Source: Microbacterium jejuense
GTDB lineage: Bacteria > Actinomycetota > Actinomycetes > Actinomycetales > Microbacteriaceae
DNA: 64,000 nt
Direction: 5' to 3'
NCBI RefSeq assembly: GCF_019511665.1
Contig: NZ_JAEUAW010000005.1
Location: 240,351 to 304,350 of the forward strand
Below are positions 54,384 to 64,000 of the stretch, piece after piece. Under the pieces are notes generated by a model. It saw only the letters and a program-made list of their open reading frames with translations, had not been told where the DNA came from and ran no database searches. Made by a program: the position numbers and the translations under genes. The first letter of the stretch is position 1; each line of letters starts with the position of its first letter.

Positions 54384-55889
54384 GTGACCGCGTATCCGGC
54401 CTGGACGCCGGCATCCCGCCCCGGGATCATCCCGCTGCATCCGCTGACCTTCGGGACGATCCTCGGGCGCTCGTTCTCCGCGCTGCGGCAGAACCCGCGC
54501 GTGCTGCTGGGCTTCGCGCTGGTCGTCCAGACCGTCGCGTACCTGCTCGTGCTCGCGGCGGTGCTCGGCGTGACGTGGCTCTCGTTCTCGCGCCTCGACA
54601 CGCTCACCGAGGGCACCGACGAGTACAACACGGTGCTGGCGGGCTCGATCGGCCTCGTCGCGGTCACCGGGTTCGTGCTGGGACTGGCGGCCGGAGCGCT
54701 CAGCGTCATCGTGCAGGGGATCGTCGTGCTCGAGGTCACGCACGCGGCCGTCGCCGAGAAGCTGACGCTCGGCGCGCTGTGGCGACAGCTCAAGCCGGTG
54801 GCGTGGCGCCTCATCGGGTACTCGCTGCTGGTGGTGCTGGCCGTCACCGCCCTCGTGGCGCTCGTGGTGCTCGGCGTCGTGGGCGTCGCCGTCGTCGCCC
54901 CGCCCGCCGCCATCGGCCTCACGATCCTGCTCATCATCGGCGCCATCCCACTCACGTGGTGGCTCATGATCAAGCTCCTGCTCGCCCCCTCGGCGATCAT
55001 CATCGAGCACGCGACGATCCTGCAGGCCCTGTCGCGCTCGTGGACCCTCACGCGAGGCCGGTTCTGGCCGGCGCTCGGCATCATCGTCGTCATCAGCGTG
55101 ATCTTCGGCGCCGTCGCGCAGGTGGTGAGCCTGCCGTTCAGCTTCCTGTCGATGGGGCTCACGACCATCATCGCGCCGACGGGAGCGCCCGAGCCGAGCG
55201 CCATCATCGGCGTGATCGCGACGGTGCTGCTCGCGCAGGTCGTGACCCTGCTGCTGCAGTCGGTCGCGGTCGTGGTGCAGTCCACGGCGACGGCCCTCAT
55301 CTACATCGACTGCCGCATGCGGCGTGAGGGTCTCGACCTCGACCTCCTCGCCTACGTGGAGCGACGGGATGCCGGCGTCCCCGGTCTCGCCGACCCGTAC
55401 CGCGAGCACGTGGGCCGCACGATCGCACCGCGAGGCTGGCCCGGCGCGCCCGTGGGATACGCCGGCGCGGCGTACGCTCCGTATCCGGCGCAGCCGGGCG
55501 GCCCCGGAGCGGGGGCATACCCGCCGGCGGGTGCCGGATACCCCGGCCAGCCCGCTCCAGCCGCGGCGCAGGGCGCGTACGCGGGTCAGCCCGCGTACCC
55601 CGCGCAGGCGCCGTACGCAAGCCAGCCCGGGCAGCCCGGATATCCCCCGCAGCCGCCGTACCCCGCCGCTGCGCCCGTTCGGGGCGCCGGCGCCGACACA
55701 GCGCAGGTCGCGTCGGGGCCGGGCGCGCACCCCGTCCCTGCTCAGGCGGCGCCGCCGACGCCCGCACCCGCCGCGCAACCGGCTCCCGAGGCCGGTGCCG
55801 AGGGAGAGACGCCCGCACCCCCGTCGCCGACGAACTGGGCGGCCCCCGGCGCTCCGCAGAACGCCGACCGCGACTCGCCGTGGTCCTGA
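54384..55889 (+). CDS. Polytopic membrane protein with Pro/Tyr/Gly-rich C-terminal tail
   Basis: 501 residues. Six or so membrane helices (about 45-315) in a domain like the membrane part of glycerophosphodiester phosphodiesterases; the loop ILQALSRSWTLTRGRFWPALG is typical. From about residue 350 a tail of PYPAQPG/AGQPAYPAQ-type repeats runs to the end, probably disordered and cytoplasmic. GTG at 54384 with GGAAGG upstream. First of a five-gene operon; 10-bp overlap with the DUF4129 gene. Confidence 0.78.
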   Translation: MTAYPAWTPASRPGIIPLHPLTFGTILGRSFSALRQNPRVLLGFALVVQTVAYLLVLAAVLGVTWLSFSRLDTLTEGTDEYNTVLAGSIGLVAVTGFVLGLAAGALSVIVQGIVVLEVTHAAVAEKLTLGALWRQLKPVAWRLIGYSLLVVLAVTALVALVVLGVVGVAVVAPPAAIGLTILLIIGAIPLTWWLMIKLLLAPSAIIIEHATILQALSRSWTLTRGRFWPALGIIVVISVIFGAVAQVVSLPFSFLSMGLTTIIAPTGAPEPSAIIGVIATVLLAQVVTLLLQSVAVVVQSTATALIYIDCRMRREGLDLDLLAYVERRDAGVPGLADPYREHVGRTIAPRGWPGAPVGYAGAAYAPYPAQPGGPGAGAYPPAGAGYPGQPAPAAAQGAYAGQPAYPAQAPYASQPGQPGYPPQPPYPAAAPVRGAGADTAQVASGPGAHPVPAQAAPPTPAPAAQPAPEAGAEGETPAPPSPTNWAAPGAPQNADRDSPWS

Positions 55890-56557
55890 CCGTCGCGCTG
55901 CGCGCCGCGGCGGCCGCCGCCGACGTGCCGCCGCTCACCCCCGACGGCGACGAGGCGCGCCGGTGGGCGGAGGAGGAGCTCGCGAAGCCCGCGTACGACA
56001 TCGCCGAGCCGACGCCGTTCGACCGCATCGCTCGCGCCGTCGGCGACTTCATCGCGTCGCTGTTCAACCCGCAGGTCTCGGGCGACTGGGGGTCGGTGCT
56101 GGCCATCGTCGCGACGGTCGCCGTCGTGGTGCTGATCGTGACGGCGTTCGTCGTCTGGGGCATGCCGCGCGTGTCGCGACGTGCCGCCGCGCGGACGCCC
56201 GTGCTGTTCGGCGAGGCAGAGCACCGCACCGCCGCCGCACTGCGCGCCGCCGCTGCCGAGCGAGCTCAGGCCGGGGACTGGGAGAACGCCGTCGTGCTGC
56301 GCTTCCGCGCCCTGGCCCGCGGCTGCTCCGAGCGCGGCGTCGTGGACCCGCCGCCCGGCGCGACCGTGCACGGGTTCGCCCAGGCAGCCGCGCGCGTCTT
56401 CCCCGCGCTCGCGACACGGCTCGAGGAGGCCGCCGCCGCCTTCGACGACGTGCGCTATCTGCGGCGTCCCGGCACCGCTGAGCTGTATCGCCTCGTCGCG
56501 GCCGTCGACGAGGACCTCGCCGCCGCGCGGCCGCTCGCCGAGCAGGTTCCCGCATGA
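55880..56557 (+). CDS. DUF4129-domain membrane protein
   Basis: 225 residues. One central membrane helix (about 72-95), N-terminal extracytoplasmic part and C-terminal DUF4129 helical domain (AGDWENAVVLRFRALARGCSERGV, then FDDVRYLRRPGTAELYRLVAAVDEDL). DUF4129 proteins accompany MoxR/DUF58 operons and often transglutaminase-like genes. GTG start within the previous gene's last codons. Confidence 0.82.
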   Translation: MVLTVALRAAAAAADVPPLTPDGDEARRWAEEELAKPAYDIAEPTPFDRIARAVGDFIASLFNPQVSGDWGSVLAIVATVAVVVLIVTAFVVWGMPRVSRRAAARTPVLFGEAEHRTAAALRAAAAERAQAGDWENAVVLRFRALARGCSERGVVDPPPGATVHGFAQAAARVFPALATRLEEAAAAFDDVRYLRRPGTAELYRLVAAVDEDLAAARPLAEQVPA

Positions 56558-57800
56558 GCGCGCGCGACGGGACGACGACGGGTCACACGGGCGCCACAGC
56601 TCTGTCCGGGCGGCACGTACCTGACGCACCGCAGCCGGATTCAGGCGCACCTGCCCCCACGCCGAGGCGTCGCCGCGTGGCAGCCTGGATCGCCATCGGC
56701 GTCGTCCTGCTGGTCGTCGGAGGGATCGGCGGCGCGATCTCGGCGGCGAACCAGTGGGCCGCCCGCGAAGTCCTCGACCCCGCCTCGGCGGGTCCGCAGG
56801 GCATGCGGGCCCTGGCCGAGATCCTGCGCAGCCACGGCGTCGAGGTCGAGGTCACGCGCAGCCGCGCCGACGCCCTCGCGGCGCTCGACGGCGCACCGGC
56901 GACCCTCGTGCTGCCCGACGCGCCGGCGCTGTCGGACGACGCCGTGTCGCAGCTGGCGGCCGCCGCCAAAGATGTCGTCCTCATCGAACCGCGCTCGCGC
57001 ACGCTCGACCTGCTGCTGCCGGGTTCGGTCGCGAGCGGCTACGCCGGGAGGGATGCCGTCGCCCCGGCATGCGAGCTCGCCGAGGCCGACCGCGCCGGCG
57101 CCGTGGCTCCCGGCGCCCTGTACACCCCAGGGTCGGGCACGACCGCCTGCTACCCCGTCGATGACGGCTTCGGACTCCTCGTGCACGACGATGACGGCAG
57201 GCGCACCGCCGCCGTCGACGGCGGCGTCCTCTTCACCAACGAGCGCCTCGCCGAGGACGGGAACGCCGCGCTGGCCGCGAACCTGATGGGGCGGCATCCG
57301 CTCGTCGTCTGGTACGTGCCGAACGCGGCTGACAGCGACCTCACCGACACCGACCCGTCATTGGGCGAGCTCACGCCGCCGTGGGTGAGCCCGGCCATCG
57401 TGCTGCTGCTGGTCGCCGGCGTCGCCGCGGGGATCTGGCGCGGGCGCCGATTCGGTCCGCTGGTGGCCGAGCGCCTGCCGGTGACGGTGCGCGCCTCCGA
57501 GACGACCGAGGGGCGTGCGCGCCTGTACGCCCGGGTTCGCGATCCCCTGCACGCAGCCGACCGGCTGCGCATCGGCGCACTGCGGCGACTGTCGGAGCTG
57601 CTCGGTCTCGGCCCGCAGACCGACGCCGGCGAGGTCGCCGACGCCGCGGCCGGGCGCACCGGGTGGGACCGCACGGCCGTGCGCGGCATCCTGCTCGACG
57701 ACATCCCCCGCAGCGACGCCGACCTCGTCGCCCTGAGCACCCGCCTGCGAGACCTGGAGGAGGCCGTGCACGCGGCCGTCCGCCCCGAGAGGAGCACCCC

Positions 57801-57804
<4 letters not shown>
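56554..57804 (+). CDS. DUF4350-domain membrane protein
   Basis: 416 residues. TM1 (about 36-60), GIFT-like DUF4350 region (GPQGMRALAEILRSHGVEVEVTRS and PDAPALSDDAVSQLAAAAKDVVLIE, about 75-145), second membrane helix (about 270-292) and a cytoplasmic helical C-terminus. Found between DUF4129 and MoxR in actinobacterial operons. Overlaps both neighbours by four bases (ATGA), consistent with one complex. Confidence 0.85.
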
Positions 57805-58829
<1,025 letters not shown>

Positions 58830-58834
58830 TCCGC

Positions 58835-60136
58835 ATGTACGTCACCGGCCGCCTTCCGCTCCTCGTCGCCCTCGGCGTCGTGCCCGTCGTGCTGCTCTCG
58901 CTCGCGGGCGTCGACGCGTGGCTGTCGGCCGCGGGCTGGGTCGTGTTGTGCGCGGCCGCGGCCCTCGGCGACGCCGCAGCGGCGGCCGATCCGCGCCGTG
59001 TGACGGTGAACCGGCGGATGCCGCACCGCGTGCTGCTCGGGCAGCCGGTGCTGTCCGAGCTCGTGCTCCGCAACGGCGGCACACGCAGCATCCACGGGCG
59101 CGTGCGCGACGCGTGGCAGCCGACCGCGGGGGCCCCGGCCGAGCGCGTGCCGATCGACCTCCCCGCCGGAGAGGCTCGCGCCGTCGGCATCCCGCTGCGT
59201 CCCCGCCGCCGCGGCGAGCTGCGGTCCGCGTTCGTCGTGGTGCGGTCGCACGGACCGCTGCGCCTGGCGGGGCGACAGGCCCGGATCGACGCGCCGGGCG
59301 CGATCCGCGTGCTCCCGCCGTTCACGGCACGCCGGCACCTGCCCTCGCGACTGGCGCGGCTGCGCGAGCTGGACGGCAGCACGAGCGTGCAGGTGCGCGG
59401 CCAGGGCACGGAGTTCGACAGCCTGCGCGAGTACGTGCGCGGTGACGACGTGCGCTCGATCGACTGGCGCGCCACCGCGCGTTCGACCATCACGATGCTG
59501 CGCACGTGGCGTCCCGAGCGCGACCGTCACGTCGTCATCGTGATCGACACCGGCCGCACCGCGGCCGCGCGCGTCGGCGACGGGGTCCGGATGGATGCCG
59601 CGATGGAGGCCGCTCTGCTGCTCTCGGCGCTGGCGACGCGTGCGGGCGACCACGTGCACCTGCTGATGTTCGACCGCGTGATCCGCGCGCGGGTGACGCG
59701 CGTCGACGGGCCGGGCCTGCTGCCCGCCCTCGTGGACGCGATGGCGCCCGTCGAGCCCCAGCTCATCGACACGGACTGGGACGCCGCGTTCGCGCAGGTG
59801 CGCACCCTCACCTCGCGCCCGTCGCTGGTCGTGCTGCTCACGGCCCAGGACGCAGCCGAAGCGGCGCGCGGATTCCTCGGATCGCTCCCGGCCGTGGCGC
59901 GATCGGCCCACGTGCTCGTCGGGGCGGTGACCGGCGACGCCGACCCGCTCCCGGAGCGCCCCGACGCCGCAGACGTCTACCGCGCGGCCGCGATCGAACG
60001 CGCCGTGCAGGACGCCGCCGTGGTCGCCGCCGCGATCGGCCGCGCCGGCGGCGAGGCGATCGCCGACACCCCCGACCGGCTGCCGCCGCGCATCGCAGAC
60101 CGCTACCTCGCGCTCAAGGCCGCCGGGCGACTCTGA
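58835..60136 (+). CDS. DUF58-domain (von Willebrand-like) protein
   Basis: 433 residues. Two N-terminal membrane helices (about 6-26, 28-47), beta-rich middle and the DUF58 signature EFDSLREYVRGDDVRSIDWRATAR (about 190-213) leading into a VWA-like fold with HVVIVIDTGRT (about 231). Works with MoxR; function in actinobacteria unproven, possibly envelope stress. Last gene of the operon. Confidence 0.92.
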   Translation: MYVTGRLPLLVALGVVPVVLLSLAGVDAWLSAAGWVVLCAAAALGDAAAAADPRRVTVNRRMPHRVLLGQPVLSELVLRNGGTRSIHGRVRDAWQPTAGAPAERVPIDLPAGEARAVGIPLRPRRRGELRSAFVVVRSHGPLRLAGRQARIDAPGAIRVLPPFTARRHLPSRLARLRELDGSTSVQVRGQGTEFDSLREYVRGDDVRSIDWRATARSTITMLRTWRPERDRHVVIVIDTGRTAAARVGDGVRMDAAMEAALLLSALATRAGDHVHLLMFDRVIRARVTRVDGPGLLPALVDAMAPVEPQLIDTDWDAAFAQVRTLTSRPSLVVLLTAQDAAEAARGFLGSLPAVARSAHVLVGAVTGDADPLPERPDAADVYRAAAIERAVQDAAVVAAAIGRAGGEAIADTPDRLPPRIADRYLALKAAGRL

Positions 60137-60192
60137 GACGCGGCATCCCGAGACACTCCGACCGGCCTCCCTGAGAATCTGCTGGACATCCC

Positions 60193-60198
60193 GATACT
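60193..60198 (+). promoter_or_regulatory. -10 box (GATACT) of the aquaporin gene
   Basis: GATACT about 25 bases before ATG 60224, with AAAGGAG as ribosome-binding site. Confidence 0.45.
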
Positions 60199-60223
60199 CT
60201 CGCGACGATGAAAGGAGTCCGCC

Positions 60224-61021
60224 ATGCCGGATACCATCAAGGACCCCACCACGGCGACCAAGCTCGTCGCGGAGGCTCTCGGTACGTTCCTGCTCGTCTT
60301 CGGCGGCGTGGGCACCGCGTTGTTCGCGGCCACGTTCCCCGCCGATTCTGACGGCAACCCGCTCGGCGTCGGTTTCGTCGGCGTCGCTCTCGCCTTCGGC
60401 CTCACCGTGGTCGCCGGCGCCTACGCGTGGGGCCCGATCTCGGGCGGCCACTTCAACCCGGCGATCACCCTGGGTCTCGCTGCTGCCGGCCGGTTCGCGT
60501 GGCGCGACAGCATCGCCTACATCATCGCCCAGCTCATCGGCGGCGCTCTGGGCACGACCGTCATCGTGCTCGTCGGCCTGTTCGGCCCGGACGGCTGGCT
60601 CGCCACGGCGCAGGACGGCGGATTCGCCTCGAACGGCTATGGCGACCACTCCCCCGGCGGCTTCGGCCTGGGCGCCGCGATCATCGCCGAGATCGTGCTC
60701 ACGGCCATCTTCGTCTTCATCATCCTGGGCGTGACGCACACGGTGCGCGGCACCGCGGCCCTGGCTCCGCTGGCGATCGGCCTGACGCTGACCCTCATCC
60801 ACCTGATCTCGATCCCGATCGACAACACGTCGGTGAACCCGGCGCGCTCGATCGCGGCGGCCATCTACGGCGGTCCCGCGGCACTGTCGCAGGTGTGGGT
60901 GTTCATCGTGTTCCCGATCGTCGGCGGCATCCTCGCCGGCGTGATCCACCGGGCGCTGTTCGAGCCGAAGGGCTCGCTGCCGCCGGACCAGTCGCAGGCC
61001 CGCGTGCCCGACGCGCGCTGA
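60224..61021 (+). CDS. Aquaporin (MIP family, AqpZ-like)
   Basis: 265 residues with six membrane helices. Both half-helix boxes are intact: GGHFNPAITLG (about 79-89) and TSVNPARSIAAAIYGG (about 203-218), the latter with the selectivity-filter Arg. Loop lengths look AqpZ-like (water) rather than glycerol-facilitator-like, which usually has a longer loop E. Monocistronic. Confidence 0.9.
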   Translation: MPDTIKDPTTATKLVAEALGTFLLVFGGVGTALFAATFPADSDGNPLGVGFVGVALAFGLTVVAGAYAWGPISGGHFNPAITLGLAAAGRFAWRDSIAYIIAQLIGGALGTTVIVLVGLFGPDGWLATAQDGGFASNGYGDHSPGGFGLGAAIIAEIVLTAIFVFIILGVTHTVRGTAALAPLAIGLTLTLIHLISIPIDNTSVNPARSIAAAIYGGPAALSQVWVFIVFPIVGGILAGVIHRALFEPKGSLPPDQSQARVPDAR

Positions 61022-61035
61022 GCCTCCGGTACGCG

Positions 61036-61067
61036 GAACGGCCCGCCCCCTCGGGGGCGGGCCGTTC
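61036..61067 (+). terminator. Intrinsic terminator of the aquaporin gene
   Basis: Perfect 14-bp stem GAACGGCCCGCCCC / GGGGCGGGCCGTTC, four-base loop, followed by TGCTTC. Fifteen bases after the stop. Confidence 0.85.
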
Positions 61068-61074
61068 TGCTTCG

Positions 61075-61104
61075 GGATGCCGGAGGCCGAGGCCGCCGGC
61101 ATCC
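61075..61104. terminator. GGATGCC-pair hairpin before the katG stop
   Basis: GGATGCCGG (61075-61083) and CCGGCATCC (61096-61104), six bases from the katG stop; serves the convergent side. Confidence 0.6.
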
Positions 61105-61109
61105 ACTTC

Positions 61110-63458
<2,349 letters not shown>

Positions 63459-63917
63459 TCAGGATGCTGCGCGCGCGGCGCAGGCGGGGCACACGCCCCA
63501 GAACGTCACCTCGGCCACGCGCACGGTGTACCCGTGCGCGTCGCCGGGCGCGAGACAGGGCGCCTCGCCCACGACGCAGTCGACGTCCTCGACGGCGCCG
63601 CATACGGAGCAGACGAGGTGGTGATGGTTGTCGTCCACGCGCAGCTCGAACAGCCCGGGACGGCCGGCCGGCTCGATGCGGCGGGCGAGTCCGGCGTCGA
63701 CGAAGTCTCCGAGCGCGTTGTACACCGACTGCAGGCTCGTCGCCGGGACCGAGCGCTCGACGATGGCGAACAGCTCGTCGGCGCTCGCGTGCGGGCGCTC
63801 GACCAGAGCCTCGACCACGGCGCGGCGGGAGTCGGTGACCCGCAGCCCGGCGGCCCGCAGCCGCTCGGCGGCGTCGGGCGGCCCGACCTGCGCATCGGCA
63901 GCAGCGGGCGGGGTCAT
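63459..63917 (-). CDS. furA: FurA-type redox/iron repressor of katG
   Basis: 152 residues. Winged helix (about 12-85: AERLRAAGLRVTDSRRAVVEAL, then TSLQSVYNALGDFVDAGL), the metal motif DDNHHHLVCSVCGAVEDVDC (about 100-119) and a second Cys pair near the end (CPACAARAAS). It represses its own operon with katG until peroxide oxidises it. ATG 63917 is leaderless: TAGGCT ends six bases upstream. Confidence 0.95.
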   Translation of the reverse strand: MTPPAAADAQVGPPDAAERLRAAGLRVTDSRRAVVEALVERPHASADELFAIVERSVPATSLQSVYNALGDFVDAGLARRIEPAGRPGLFELRVDDNHHHLVCSVCGAVEDVDCVVGEAPCLAPGDAHGYTVRVAEVTFWGVCPACAARAAS

Positions 63918-63923
63918 GACCTC

Positions 63924-63929
63924 AGCCTA
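63924..63929 (-). promoter_or_regulatory. Leaderless -10 box (TAGGCT) of furA-katG
   Basis: TAGGCT on the minus strand, six bases before ATG 63917; TTTTGA lies 17 bp upstream as a possible -35 inside the Fur box. Confidence 0.65.
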
Positions 63930-63931
63930 CC

Positions 63932-63956
63932 GTTGTTTTGACCTCCTCAAAACAAC
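63932..63956. promoter_or_regulatory. FurA box
   Basis: Perfect 10-bp inverted repeat GTTGTTTTGA / TCAAAACAAC with a five-base spacer, the most AT-rich element nearby, covering the -35 of furA. Confidence 0.82.
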
Positions 63957-64000
63957 CGTGCGCAGCATCCACCCTCCCCTCTCTTCTCCGCCTTCCCTCC

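Noticed and set aside
54161..55300. Upstream extension of the mtrA frame
   Set aside because: MtrA homologues begin at MTSRILVVDDD; the extension is antisense to the membrane protein gene.

Overview
The window is a gene-dense, high-GC stretch (roughly 70% G+C) of an actinobacterial chromosome. Gene content and style (SigR/RsrA pair, WhiB1, MtrAB-LpqB, fused Kgd, GuaB1, SecA without a SEC-C zinc tail, many leaderless genes, intergenic palindromes) point to Microbacteriaceae, most likely Microbacterium. I recognise 55 protein-coding genes and see no rRNA, tRNA, CRISPR array, insertion sequence or prophage.

Layout. 0-8.6 kb: a GT87-like membrane protein, NnrD repair dehydratase, old-yellow-enzyme reductase, two overlapping CNNM/CBS membrane proteins, an LLM-class flavoprotein and GuaB1. 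8.7-14.6 kb: the fused 2-oxoglutarate decarboxylase Kgd, an APC permease and a small secreted protein. 14.7-19.0 kb: GlpD divergent from an alkyl-DHAP-synthase-like flavoprotein overlapping a lipid kinase. 19.1-22.4 kb: two small proteins and a large LuxR-type ATPase regulator. 22.4-34.2 kb: a block recalling the M. tuberculosis Rv3219-Rv3235 region (rsrA, sigR, aroA, rsgA, bcp, whiB1, pdtaS, a CpaE/SAF pair, an HTH protein, an Rv3235-like protein and an aminotransferase). 34.3-54.2 kb: secA, then an 11-kb accessory stretch (PadR-controlled MacAB-like exporter, DEAD-box helicase, coiled-coil protein, TetR/DUF1772 pair, amidohydrolase/GntR pair), then hpf-comF-lpqB-mtrB-mtrA. 54.4-60.1 kb: a membrane protein/DUF4129/DUF4350/MoxR/DUF58 operon. 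60.2-63.9 kb: an aquaporin and furA-katG.

Regulation can be read in several places. At least fifteen genes have a TANNNT-like -10 box placed five or six bases before an ATG/GTG, so leaderless mRNAs are expected. Operator-like palindromes precede furA, the PadR exporter operon, the TetR pair and the GntR pair. A SigR/SigH-type promoter lies inside the 5' end of aroA, facing sigR, and would feed an in-frame start 36 codons upstream of the usual SigR start.

The most unusual window-wide signal is the heptamer GGATGCC/GGCATCC. By hand count it occurs about 85 times, against about 15 expected from base composition. It is found inside genes, where it carries the otherwise less-used Asp codon GAT. 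It also occurs as inverted pairs that form the stems of intergenic hairpins at many gene ends. This resembles how DNA-uptake sequences are organised in Haemophilus and Neisseria. Two large intergenic hairpins (6911-6975 and 43224-43323) share a core sequence and are not explained by any gene.
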